Shown here: piece by piece, positions 10,358 through 20,266 of the stretch | How positions within the stretch are numbered: position 1 is the first letter of the stretch | Layout of the letters: the number at the start of each line of letters is the position of its first letter | From: CAVQJU01 sp963712905 | GTDB taxonomy: Bacteria > Acidobacteriota > Vicinamibacteria > Vicinamibacterales > CAVVIG01 | Direction of reading: 5' to 3' | Assembly: GCA_963712905.1 (NCBI GenBank) | Contig: CAVQJU010000001.1 | Location: forward strand, 186,001-250,000 | DNA length: 64,000 bases | Notes under the pieces: generated by a model | The model's input: the letters and a program-made list of their open reading frames with translations, nothing else | What the model was told of the DNA's origin: nothing | Database searches by the model: none | Program-made: the position numbers and the translations under genes

Positions 10358-11242
10358 TCAAGCCACGCGGGTCGTCGCCAGCGCCGAGCGGGCGCGCTCC
10401 AGCTGGACGACGACTCCTTCGGTGCGCAGCATGGGCCAGGTGGATTCGTGGAACTCGAACGTGACGCCCCGGAGGTTCGCGCATCGCGGCGCCGCGAACG
10501 ACAGGAGCTCCCAGACGGCCTCGGGGACGGCGCCCGTGTGCGAGTCGGTGTAGAACCCCATCATCTCGCTGCCGCCCGCCACGTGGATTTCGCCCACGCG
10601 CGAAAGATCCAGTTCAGACAGGAATGCCCTGGCATCGAACCCGTGGTTGCGCGAGTTCGTGTAGACGTTGTGCAGATCGAGGAGCAGCGAGCAGCCGGAC
10701 ACATGCGTCAGCTCGTTGAGAAACTGCGGCTCCGTCAGATCCTCGCCGGGGAAGGTGAAATACGAGACGTTGTTTTCGAGAAGGAAAGGGCAGCCCAGGA
10801 TCGCCCGGGCGGTCTCAATCCTGGGACGGAGCATGTCGATGATCTGGCGGTCGAACGGCACGGGCAGCGCGATGCCGGCGTTGGTCTCGTGCCCCGCGCC
10901 GATGCGGCTGAACGACAGGTGCTCGCTGACCCACTGGCAGTCGTAGCGCGCGCGCCAGCGCTCCAGCTGAATCAGGTACTCGCGATCGAACACATCGGCG
11001 CTGCAGATGGACAGGCCGATTCCGTGCAGCACGATGGGAAGGCGCCGTGCCGCGTGCATCAGGAGAGCCTCGCCGGCCGACGTATCCTCGAAACGCGCGT
11101 CCGCGCCGAAACCGCGATCGAGCCAGAATCGATCCGGAATGACCGCCAGGTAGTCCAGATGCTTCGCATGGCTGGCGACGAAGTCCGCGAGGGCGGGGTT
11201 GAAGAGGACTCCAACCCCGCACTCCGCCACGCTGCTAGCCAC
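10358..11242 (-). CDS. DUF692 multinuclear iron-dependent oxidase (MNIO family)
   Basis: TIM-barrel di/tri-iron oxidase of the DUF692/MNIO family (MbnB, TglH, BufB relatives), which oxidatively modify Cys or other residues in ribosomal peptides. 294 residues, the normal length. Family landmarks, with likely metal ligands: IVLHGIGLSICSAD, WVSEHLSFSR, FLLENNVSYF, CSLLLDLHNVYTNSRNHGFD, GEIHVAGG, TDSHTGAVPEAVWEL and FEFHEST. The LDLHN and FEFHES variants differ from the LDVNN and IEWD of bufferin-type enzymes, suggesting a separate subgroup. GTG start at 11242 overlaps the upstream small gene by 8 bp. Very confident about family, not about product. Confidence 0.9.
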   Translation of the reverse strand: MASSVAECGVGVLFNPALADFVASHAKHLDYLAVIPDRFWLDRGFGADARFEDTSAGEALLMHAARRLPIVLHGIGLSICSADVFDREYLIQLERWRARYDCQWVSEHLSFSRIGAGHETNAGIALPVPFDRQIIDMLRPRIETARAILGCPFLLENNVSYFTFPGEDLTEPQFLNELTHVSGCSLLLDLHNVYTNSRNHGFDARAFLSELDLSRVGEIHVAGGSEMMGFYTDSHTGAVPEAVWELLSFAAPRCANLRGVTFEFHESTWPMLRTEGVVVQLERARSALATTRVA

Positions 11243-11489
11243 CGACCTTCTCGATCTCGACCTGCATGACTTCTTCGAAACGATGCCGGATGTCGAAATC
11301 GAACCCTGAGATGCACGCGGGGCATGCTTTCAGCCCGAGTTTCCGGAGCAGATCGACGTTGCGGGTCAGATGTTTCTGAAGCGTCGCGCCGACGGCAGCG
11401 AGCGGCGCCGCGGAATCAATAAAGACCGTCGCGACCGGCCGGCCTGCCGGGCCGGCCTTGTTCACCATGATGTCGACCTTCGTGCTCAT
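11235..11489 (-). CDS. 84-aa candidate RiPP precursor with C-terminal CPAC motif
   Basis: Small protein starting ATG 11489 with GGAGG seven bases upstream; an in-frame ATG at 11549 has no ribosome binding site. The N-terminal 50 residues (MSTKVDIMVNKAGPAG to HLTRNVDLLRKLG) would be a leader. The C-terminal segment LKACPACISGFDFDIRHRF holds the only two cysteines, as CPAC, followed by an acidic tail EEVMQVEIEKVGG. Its TAG stop overlaps the GTG of the MNIO gene, so the two are translationally coupled. Position and size match precursor peptides of MNIO operons; the sequence matches no precursor class I know. It could instead be a small accessory protein. Confidence 0.6.
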   Translation of the reverse strand: MSTKVDIMVNKAGPAGRPVATVFIDSAAPLAAVGATLQKHLTRNVDLLRKLGLKACPACISGFDFDIRHRFEEVMQVEIEKVGG

Positions 11490-11520
11490 GTTGCTGCCTC
11501 CATGCGAAAGGGAAGTTCCC

Positions 11521-11549
11521 ATGCTAGGAAGACAGCGGTGAGTAAGCAA
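11521..11549 (-). promoter_or_regulatory. candidate sigma-70 promoter of the MNIO operon
   Basis: On the minus strand TTGCTT (11549-11544) and TAGCAT (11526-11521) are separated by 17 bp, 32 bp upstream of the precursor start. Just upstream lies a degenerate direct repeat of the word GGATTCAGATT/GGATTCGGATT, a possible regulator site. Confidence 0.35.
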
Positions 11550-11630
11550 TCCGAATCCAATCTGAATCCGTGATTGTTGTGAAAACCGATGAGCTGCCGC
11601 GTCTCAGATAACGGCTGAGCGATCGAACTG

Positions 11631-12137
11631 CTACGCAGCCATCGGCGTCAGGCCGTAGGCGCGCGCCAGATCGTTGATGCTGTTCCGCAGGACGCCCCAG
11701 TAGCGCTCGGCCTGCGTCCCGTAATGGCCGCGCACCAGGACCTGGTTGATCCGCCGCCCGTCTTCAAGGACCTTTTCCACCTGCGGCCGTGTCTCCATCC
11801 ATTTGTCGGTGGGGTCGAACTTGCGCCGCAGCCGGTTCGTCGACCGGTTCAGATCCGACAGCGCATCGTCCAGGTCGTCTTTCTTGTCGTTCGCGGCCGA
11901 CTTCTGCGATTCGGTCGCCGTCCGCTTGCGCTTGTTTCCCGCGGCCTGGCCTGTCTCCGCCCGCGTCTGCCCCTGCTCGACCCTGTTCTCCGACCACTTG
12001 CGGAATTCATCGACGCCGTCTTCGACCTTGCGGATGCGGTCGGCGACCTGTGGCTTCGTGAACACCACCTGCGCGAATGACACCCCGCTCCAAGCCAGGC
12101 ACGCGAGGATCGCCGAGAGAAGAATTCTGGTCTTCAT
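11631..12137 (-). CDS. secreted charged helical protein, unknown
   Basis: 168 residues. MKTRILLSAILACLAWSGV followed by SFAQ is a clear Sec signal peptide. The mature part is rich in Lys, Arg, Glu and Asp and lacks cysteines; stretches such as VADRIRKVEDGVDEFRKWSE and DDLDDALSDLNRSTNRLRRK look like amphipathic coiled coil. No family recognised. It starts 10 bp after the sulfatase stop on the same strand, so it is probably the last gene of that operon. Confidence 0.7.
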   Translation of the reverse strand: MKTRILLSAILACLAWSGVSFAQVVFTKPQVADRIRKVEDGVDEFRKWSENRVEQGQTRAETGQAAGNKRKRTATESQKSAANDKKDDLDDALSDLNRSTNRLRRKFDPTDKWMETRPQVEKVLEDGRRINQVLVRGHYGTQAERYWGVLRNSINDLARAYGLTPMAA

Positions 12138-12147
12138 CCCCTCGCTC

Positions 12148-14511
12148 CTATTGCCGCGCCATCGCGATTGTGAAACGCTCCTCAGGGCTGATGAGGTGGT
12201 CGTGGTCGTCCTTCTCGAGATCGATCTGAACCCAGTTCACCTCGCCGCTGAACCCGTTGCCTGTCGGGCCGTAGTCCGGCGACACCGCCGAGCCGTTCTC
12301 CTTGCCGACATCGCACGTCTCGTCGGCCGAGAAGACCATTGGCACGGTCCGCTCCACGCGGCCCTGGCCGACCGATTGGCCATCGACGTAGAGCGTCACG
12401 CCGCCGCCCTTGGCGAGGCCGCCGCCGTCATACTTGAACTCCATCCGCACCTGGTGGTGGCCTGCCGGGATCGGCTGTGCCGCCTCGACGAGCGTCACGG
12501 TGATGCCGAAGAAGTTATAGCAGTATTTCAGCTTCCCGCGCTTCGCGTAGAGGCTCCATCCGTTCGTATTGCCACCCTGGGCGACGATGACGCCCTCGGC
12601 GCCGGACTTCGGCACGTCGACATCGGCGGTAATCGAGTAGGACTTGTTCTTGATCGACACGACCGAGTTCTCGGATAGCCGCCCCATCCCGCCGAACAGA
12701 ATCTGCGTCTTGCCTTTGACCAGCTGCGGCCGCCCGGCCAGGTCGGGGTTGAACCGCTCGAACGTCCGATCGTCGAGCGGCAGCACGCTGTACTTGGCCG
12801 CCTCGATCAGGAAGAGCCGCTGCAACTCGGCGAGCTTCTTCGGATTCTCCTTCGCGAGATCGCGCGCCTGCGTCCAGTCCGTGTTCGTGTCGTACAGCTC
12901 CCAGACGTCCTCGTCGAAGCTGCGCTTGTACGCGCCGAGCCACGGAACCCCGTGCCGGGTCACCGCCGTCCATCCCCTGTGGTAGATGCCGCGGTTGCAG
13001 AACATCTCGAAGTACTGCGTTTCGTGCCGGTCCGCCGCTTTGGCGTCGTTGAAGGCGTACAACATGCTGAAGCCTTCGAGCGGCGCCTGCTGGATGCTGT
13101 TGACGACCGCCGGATGGGGCAGTCCGGCGGCTTCGAGGATCGTCGGCGCCATGTCTATCACATGATGGAACTGGCTGCGGACTTCGCCTTTGGCCTTGAT
13201 GCCGTTCGGCCAGTGGACGATGGTGCCGTTCCGCGTGCCGCCCCAGTGGGACGCGACCTGCTTGGTCCACTGGTAGGGCGTGTCCATCGCGTGGGCCCAG
13301 CCGACCGCGTAGTGGTTGTAGGCGTTCGGGCCGCCGAACTCGTCGATCTTCGACTTCAGGAACTCGGTCGTCTCGAGCGTGCCCATGCCGTTCAACGTGG
13401 CCATCTCGTTGAAGCAGCCGTTGGGCGTGCCTTCGGCGGAGGCGCCGTTGTCGCCGATGATCAAATAGATCAACGTATCCTCGAGCACGCCGAGATCCTT
13501 GAGCGCGTCGACGAGCCGCCCGACGTGGTGGTCGGTGTGTTCCAGAAATCCGGCGTACACCTCCATCTCGCGAGCGAAGATCGGCCGCATTTCGTTGGGC
13601 GTCTCGTCCCAGGCCTGAATTTCTGCCGGACGCCTGGTCAGCTCGGCGTTCGCGGGGATCACGCCCAGCTTCTTCTGCCGCTCGAAAATTTCCTCGCGCA
13701 GCTTGTCCCAGCCCTGATCGAACTTGCCCTTGTACTTGGCGGCCCACTCTTGCGGCACGTGATGCGGGGCGTGCGTGGCGCCCGGCGCGAAGTACATGAA
13801 GAACGGCTTGTCGGGCATCAGCGCCTTCTGCTGGCGAGTCCACTTGATCGCCTTGTTCGTCATATCCTCTGTGAAGTGGTAGCCCTCCTCGGGCGTCTTT
13901 TCCGGCTCGATAGGCGACGTGCCTTCGTAGATCGCCGGGTACCACTGGTTGGTCTCGCCGCCGATGAATCCGTAGAAGTATTCAAAACCGCCGCCGCCCG
14001 TCGGCCACTGGTCGAAGGGGCCGACCGGGCTCGTCTGCCACACCGGTACCTCGTGGCACTTGCCGAACTGGGCGGTCGAGTAGCCGTTCAGCTTGAGCGT
14101 CATGGGCAGCGGCGCTTTGCTCTTCGGAAGCACGGAGGAGTACCCCGGCGCCGACGTCGCGATCTCGCAGACGCCGCCCATGTTCACCGAATGGTGATTC
14201 CGACCGGTCAACAACGCCTGGCGCGTTGGCGAGCACAGCGCGGTGGTATGAAAGCGGTTGAACTTGAGGCCGTTGCCGGCGAGACGCTCGGCGGTCGGCG
14301 TGTGGATAGGGCCGCCGAACGCGCTCGATGCCGCGAAGCCGACGTCGTCGAGGAGCACGATGAGGACATTGGGCGCCCCCTTGGGAGGTCGCAGGGGCTC
14401 GATCGGAGGATACTTCGTGTCCGGATCCTTCGCATCGTACGTGGTCACTCCGACATGCTGGACGTCAGGGATGGGAAGAATCGATCGTTGGACCTTGTCG
14501 TCAGCACTCAT
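12148..14511 (-). CDS. type I sulfatase (arylsulfatase), formylglycine-dependent
   Basis: 787-residue sulfatase hydrolysing sulfate esters. The metal-binding segment is NVLIVLLDDVGF (residues 48-59), and the modification motif is CSPTR with Cys93 as the formylglycine residue, followed by GRNHHSVNMGG. Further signatures are QFGKCHEVPVW, FFMYFAPGATHAPHHVP and IIGDNGASAEG. The C-terminal 200 residues form a lectin-like beta domain (ITADVDVPKSGAEGVIVAQG, VRMEFKYDGGG). No signal peptide is visible. A paralogue of nearly identical architecture lies at 25642-28011. No formylglycine-generating enzyme is in the window. Confidence 0.92.
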   Translation of the reverse strand: MSADDKVQRSILPIPDVQHVGVTTYDAKDPDTKYPPIEPLRPPKGAPNVLIVLLDDVGFAASSAFGGPIHTPTAERLAGNGLKFNRFHTTALCSPTRQALLTGRNHHSVNMGGVCEIATSAPGYSSVLPKSKAPLPMTLKLNGYSTAQFGKCHEVPVWQTSPVGPFDQWPTGGGGFEYFYGFIGGETNQWYPAIYEGTSPIEPEKTPEEGYHFTEDMTNKAIKWTRQQKALMPDKPFFMYFAPGATHAPHHVPQEWAAKYKGKFDQGWDKLREEIFERQKKLGVIPANAELTRRPAEIQAWDETPNEMRPIFAREMEVYAGFLEHTDHHVGRLVDALKDLGVLEDTLIYLIIGDNGASAEGTPNGCFNEMATLNGMGTLETTEFLKSKIDEFGGPNAYNHYAVGWAHAMDTPYQWTKQVASHWGGTRNGTIVHWPNGIKAKGEVRSQFHHVIDMAPTILEAAGLPHPAVVNSIQQAPLEGFSMLYAFNDAKAADRHETQYFEMFCNRGIYHRGWTAVTRHGVPWLGAYKRSFDEDVWELYDTNTDWTQARDLAKENPKKLAELQRLFLIEAAKYSVLPLDDRTFERFNPDLAGRPQLVKGKTQILFGGMGRLSENSVVSIKNKSYSITADVDVPKSGAEGVIVAQGGNTNGWSLYAKRGKLKYCYNFFGITVTLVEAAQPIPAGHHQVRMEFKYDGGGLAKGGGVTLYVDGQSVGQGRVERTVPMVFSADETCDVGKENGSAVSPDYGPTGNGFSGEVNWVQIDLEKDDHDHLISPEERFTIAMARQ

Positions 14512-14593
14512 GCGCGCTCCTCGTCTCTATGATGTTGCTCACTAAAGCAGCTAGTAACAGTATCTGAGTCCGCAGGATCTTGCATAGAGCACG

Positions 14594-16015
14594 TTACTTG
14601 ATCTCGACGATGTCGTCGGGTTTCCAGGTCTTGTCGAAGAACGGCTCGAACGGACCGTAGAAGCGGAAGAGCGTGAACCAGCCCTTACCGGGCATCGTCT
14701 GGATCCAGTTCTTCGCGTGGCTTCCGGAGCCGGCGGGCGTTTCGGGCCCGAAGTCGATGTCGATGGAGCCGTCGGCATTCGCCGCGGGGCCCGTGTACGT
14801 GCTCACCGACGGGAACGGCTGCCCGCTGCGCAGAATGGAACGGCTGTCGGCGTCGTAGGCGACGACCGACCAGAAGTTCTTCGCCGGGATGTTCGGCGGG
14901 ATATGCAGCCGATAGCGCTTGCCGCCGTCGAGAAATGCGCCGCTCCCATCGCGCGGCGTCCACAGATACTGCGAGCCGGTGCCCACATGTTTCTCGACCA
15001 TCGCCGGCGACATGCCGATGGCGATGTACGCGAAGCTAGATCGGCGGTCGGTGTTGACGTAGCCCTGCGAGTCCCAGCTGGCCGACCCGCCGATGAACGC
15101 CCACTCCCAGGCGCGATCGGGGTAGACGAGGCGGGCGGGGTCGTTCGAGTCGAAGCTGTTCGTTCGGGCGATCGCCGACGCAAACCGTGCCGCCTCGTCG
15201 AAGAGCGCGGTGCGGGCGGCATCGGGGGCGAACGGCTTCCCCTTCTCAATCCCGATGGCCGCGAGCTGGAAGCGCTCGTGCGATGGAATCGTGTCGTGCG
15301 GCTCGCGCTCGATCAGCCAGGCCAGGTCGGCAAAGTACTGACCGGAATCTGAAAAGATCGTGTCGATCTCCTTGCCGGAGCCGTTGACGAAGATGTTCGC
15401 CGGTGGGTTGGCCGCCTGGGACAGGGGGTAGATCCTGGTCGTCTTCATCAGCGCGACCGCCTGGGCAGTCCCTCCGGCCGATTGAAACCCGCGTACGCCA
15501 AACACCACGCCGTATGTCTGCGATTTGGCGGCCATATATCCGTCGGGTACGGCGCCGTTGTGATCCGGCGGCAGGATCAGGAACTTACCACCCTTGCCCT
15601 TGTCGCGGCCTGTTGGACCGATGCCCATGATCTCGCGCTGCCAGAAATCGGACACGCCGCCGAGCAGGTTCGCCGGCGCCTCGATGACCACTGGGCCGTC
15701 GCGCTTCAAGTCGATCGCGCACAGTCCGTAAACGGTCTCGGAGTTTCCCGTGAGCAGGAGCGTCGCGCCGTCCATCAGGTTCTCCCACAGCACGACCTGA
15801 TTCGCGGTCTTTGCCCCGGCATCCGCAATGCCTTTCCAGACCCGATACCAGGACACGCCGTGCATCTGGACGAGGTATGCTTCGACCGCGCGGTTGAAGA
15901 CCAGCGCCTCCCGCAGCCGTTTCGCGGCGTCGCCGGCCGGGTAACTGTTCTTGAAATCGAAATCCCCGAGACGGGTCTTCACCGTCTCCGTACCGAACCA
16001 CCCGTGGTCGACCAT
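14594..16015 (-). CDS. DUF1254/DUF1214 domain protein
   Basis: 473 residues. N-terminal DUF1254 segment with FNRAVEAYLVQMHGVSWYR and LLTGNSETVYGL; C-terminal DUF1214 segment with KRYRLHIPPNIPAKNFWSVV, SVSTYTGPAANADGSIDIDF and GWFTLFRFYGPFEPFFDKTW. No signal peptide on the present start (ATG 16015), unlike many family members. The biochemical role of the family is unknown. It lies in a row with the metallo-hydrolase upstream and a sulfatase 82 bp downstream. Confidence 0.85.
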   Translation of the reverse strand: MVDHGWFGTETVKTRLGDFDFKNSYPAGDAAKRLREALVFNRAVEAYLVQMHGVSWYRVWKGIADAGAKTANQVVLWENLMDGATLLLTGNSETVYGLCAIDLKRDGPVVIEAPANLLGGVSDFWQREIMGIGPTGRDKGKGGKFLILPPDHNGAVPDGYMAAKSQTYGVVFGVRGFQSAGGTAQAVALMKTTRIYPLSQAANPPANIFVNGSGKEIDTIFSDSGQYFADLAWLIEREPHDTIPSHERFQLAAIGIEKGKPFAPDAARTALFDEAARFASAIARTNSFDSNDPARLVYPDRAWEWAFIGGSASWDSQGYVNTDRRSSFAYIAIGMSPAMVEKHVGTGSQYLWTPRDGSGAFLDGGKRYRLHIPPNIPAKNFWSVVAYDADSRSILRSGQPFPSVSTYTGPAANADGSIDIDFGPETPAGSGSHAKNWIQTMPGKGWFTLFRFYGPFEPFFDKTWKPDDIVEIK

Positions 16016-16033
16016 CTCTTTGCCTCTCTGTCT

Positions 16034-16967
16034 TCACCTGGCCTTTGAGCGTTCCCAGTTCCTCGTCGACCTCGTCTTCGAACGCGCGCTTCTTTTCGGC
16101 AACCCAGCGCCGATAACCCTCAGGGTCGATCCAGGCCTTCACGCCGTCGGTCCGCGCGCGCTTCCGCTTGTCTTCGAGGCCGTAGTACTCGTTGTGCTGC
16201 GCGAGCCAGATGTCGGGCTTCAGCGTCTCGAGGAACTGGAGCGTGCGACGATAATCGTCGGCGATGCCGGGATATGACGGATTCTTCGCCAGCCGGTAGC
16301 CGGGATTGAACCCGGCGCCGTCCGGGAAGGCCACGACGTACGGCTTGCCGTCGGCGACGAGCTTCGCAACCCAGGTGGTCGCTCCACGCGTGTGCCCGGG
16401 TGTGTGGTAAGCGGTGAGCACCACGTCGCCCATCTTCACGGTGTCGCCGTCGCGCAGGACGCGGTCGACCTTCACGGCCGGATACACGAAGTCGTTGGCG
16501 TACTTGAAGTCATCCCGGTCGCCGCTCTGCATCGCCGGCACGTCGTCTTTCATGACCGCCAGCCGCGCGCCGAACCGCTGCTCCAGGTAGGCAAAGGCGC
16601 CCGCGTGATCGATGTGCGCGTGGCCGTTGATCATCACCTTGATGTCTTCGGGCTTGAAACCGAGCTTGCGAACGGAGTCGACGATCATCGGCCCGGACGA
16701 GGGCATCCCGGTGTTCATCAGGATGTGCCCCTCGGAGGTGGTGAACAGGAAGGCGCCGAGCCCCTTCGTGCCCACGAAATACAAGGGACCGGCGATCCGC
16801 ACCGGCTCCTCGGCCTCCTCCCACTTCAGGGTCTGCCTGGCGAGGATGAGGAACAGCTTGTTGTCGTTGGCCAGCTGTTCCCTGGTCGGAACACTTGGCC
16901 GCGCTTGCTGAGAACTGGCCTGTGCGGCAAGGCAGACGACGAACGCTCCGGCGAGCAGCGGTCGCAT
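16034..16967 (-). CDS. subclass B3-like metallo-beta-lactamase fold hydrolase, secreted
   Basis: Signal peptide MRPLLAGAFVVCLAAQASS. The zinc motif HAHIDH is at residues 116-121, the third His in YHTPGHTRGATTW and the fourth in WLAQHNEYYG, a complete B3 ligand set (H116, H118, D120, H121 plus two His). The enzyme could hydrolyse beta-lactams or an unrelated ester; many B3-like proteins in soil bacteria are not resistance proteins. The open frame runs on into the DUF1254 gene to 15585. One extra C near 16060 would explain this: without it the protein ends at TGA 16034-16036, 18 bp before the next start. It follows the upstream sulfatase gene by 6 bp. Confidence 0.8.
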
Positions 16968-16973
16968 CGCGTC

Positions 16974-18486
<1,513 letters not shown>

Positions 18487-18595
18487 CGAGTCCCCCTGTG
18501 TGATTGTCGAAGAAGAAGATTAGAAGGTTACCGGATGTTTTTGCCGTTCCGGCTGGGCCGTTTCACCAATTCGTGAAAAGTAAGGTGGGCGGGTT

Positions 18596-19156
18596 CTACG
18601 CGGTGTGTTCGAGCACGTACCGGCCGAGCTCGGCGTGGGTAGCGGCGGCGGATGTCAGCGTGAGCTGCAAACGCATCGACGGCATCTGCTGAACGACTGC
18701 CGAGGGAGTGGCCCAGAGCAGCTCGCCGCCCAATCCTGCCACTGGCACGTCATCATACTTGCCGAACGACGATTCTTCGGGCCCCGTCACCGAAAGCGTC
18801 ACGGCGTCTACGCCGGAGAAGTCGGCTCGCAGGGCGGTGACGACGAGGTCGTCGCCGGGAAAAACGGCGCACGGCACCGTTTCGCCGGGCGACAGCCAGA
18901 ACATGCGCACGTGGACGCCGTCGCGCTGCAGGCGGTTGAGAATCGCGCGGGACACGATGCCCGCGAACCGCCCCTGGCGAACGAGTGCCGCCAGCCCGGT
19001 CCCGAGCGCGGCCAGATGCTGCAGGCGGGCCGAGCAGTCGCCGCACGCGAACAGATGCTCCTCGACACGGTCCGACTCGGCGCTGTCCGCCAGGTCGTGC
19101 GTCCAGTAGTCGATCAGCGTCTCCTCGGGAATCGGAGCCTGGCACGTGGCCATCAT
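18596..19156 (-). CDS. anti-sigma factor-like protein with zinc-binding motif
   Basis: 186 residues from ATG 19156, which overlaps the sigma factor stop (ATGA). The N-terminal SAESDRVEEHLFACGDCSAR contains the HxxxCxxC motif of zinc-containing anti-sigma domains. No transmembrane segment follows; the rest is a beta-rich domain (GVHVRMFWLSPGETV, DDLVVTALRADFSG). It probably holds the ECF factor inactive in the cytoplasm. Partner assignment is by overlap and order. Confidence 0.75.
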   Translation of the reverse strand: MMATCQAPIPEETLIDYWTHDLADSAESDRVEEHLFACGDCSARLQHLAALGTGLAALVRQGRFAGIVSRAILNRLQRDGVHVRMFWLSPGETVPCAVFPGDDLVVTALRADFSGVDAVTLSVTGPEESSFGKYDDVPVAGLGGELLWATPSAVVQQMPSMRLQLTLTSAAATHAELGRYVLEHTA

Positions 19157-19632
19157 TGCACCCCGTCGCGGGACGTCATGCACGTCCGCAGGCGCTCGAT
19201 CGCCCGGTGTCGAATCACGCGCACGTTGCCTTCCTTGACGCCAAGCTCCTGACCGACCTCGCCGGCTGTCTTCTCTCCATAAAAAGTCAGGAGGACGACC
19301 ATGCGTTCCCGCTCGGCGAGCCGGCCGAGGCACCGTTCGAGGTGGTCGGCGTCGAGCGCGCTGTCTTCGGCCGGGGCTTCGAACGTGTCCATCACCATGA
19401 AGGCTTCGCGCCGCTTCTCGCGCCGCCACTCTCGCCGCTTCAGGTCTCTCGCCATCGTCCGGCTGCAGCCAAGGACAAACGACGCGATCTGATCGGCCTC
19501 GCGAATCGAGCCGCTCCTGAGCTTTTCGATCGTGAGGAGCATGACCTGCTGGGCGAGGTCGCGCGCCGCGTCCTCGTCGCGCAGATGACGCAGACCGTAC
19601 ATCCGCACCCGCGGGGCAAAGCGCCGATACAA
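19153..19632 (-). CDS. ECF RNA polymerase sigma factor
   Basis: Regions sigma-2 (YGLRHLRDEDAARDLAQQVM, EADQIASFVLGCSRTMARD) and sigma-4 (LAERERMVVLLTFYGEKTAG, ELGVKEGNVRVIRHRAIERL) are both present. The nominal start is TTG 19632, but homologous-looking sequence (DLARAVAARASGSAEAAESE) continues in frame to about 19700 without ATG, GTG or TTG, so the true start is unclear (ATC, or a base error). It is coupled to the downstream anti-sigma gene and lies just upstream of the sulfatase operon, on the same strand. Confidence 0.88.
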   Translation of the reverse strand: MYRRFAPRVRMYGLRHLRDEDAARDLAQQVMLLTIEKLRSGSIREADQIASFVLGCSRTMARDLKRREWRREKRREAFMVMDTFEAPAEDSALDADHLERCLGRLAERERMVVLLTFYGEKTAGEVGQELGVKEGNVRVIRHRAIERLRTCMTSRDGVQ

Positions 19633-19781
19633 TTCGCTCTCGGCTGCCTCGGCCGACCCGGACGCGCGGGCCGCGACCGCGCGAGCGAGATCGCCGTCAC
19701 TGCAGTCGATGATCGTCTCCCCCGCCGTGACGGTACTACCGGCCCCGCGATGCGGTCAATCGGGCGCGGCGCTCAGTGCTG

Positions 19782-20190
19782 TCAGTCCGTTCCCCAAGGG
19801 TTGTCGATTACGAAGCGCCAGGAGCCGTCCGATTGACGACGCAGCACGTCCGCGTTGTGTGCGGTCAAGCTTCACCGGCTCGCCGTCCGGCCCCGTTCCC
19901 GCGAACGACCACACGCCGGCGACGAGGGCCAAGTCGCCTGCCTCGAGAACCCGGGTCACCTTCAGGTCGAGGGTGCCCTTCATGGCGATGAAGGCCGACA
20001 GCGATCCACGGACGCCCGGCAAGCCGTGGGCGAGGGTCCCGGGCTGAGCCGCGAACGCAGCCCCGGGCTCATAGAGAGGCATGAGCGAGTCGAGATTGCC
20101 CGTGTTGATTGCGTCAACGATCGATTCGAGGACTTGCTCCGGCGTGCCCTGGCCCTTCAGGGGGGCGATCCCGGCGATCTGTGCAGTCAT
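19782..20190 (-). CDS. SnoaL/NTF2-like protein (frame-disrupted)
   Basis: NTF2-fold small protein of the ketosteroid-isomerase/DUF4440 kind. GTPEQVLESIVDAINTGNLD, LMPLYEPGAAFAAQPG and GDLALVAGVWSFAGTGPDG are typical. An extra G near 19868 breaks the frame; without it the C-terminus reads NADVLRRQSDGSWRFVIDNP and ends at TGA 19782-19784. Length then about 135 residues, normal for the family. Function unpredictable. Transcribed divergently from nothing nearby; upstream of the ECF gene on the same strand. Confidence 0.75.
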
Positions 20191-20266
20191 GTCGTCTCCT
20201 CCATGCGCCTCTCGGCGTCAACATGGAGGATGTGTCACGACCAGGGCCCCCGTTACACGGCCGTCC

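Noticed and set aside
12952..14532. 526-residue plus-strand open frame
   Set aside because: Antisense shadow of the sulfatase at 12148-14511, which has complete family motifs; the plus frame shows no domain.
16034..16967. Clinical-type carbapenemase
   Set aside because: Zinc ligands fit B3, but divergent chromosomal B3-like hydrolases next to sulfatases are common in soil bacteria; resistance cannot be claimed from sequence.
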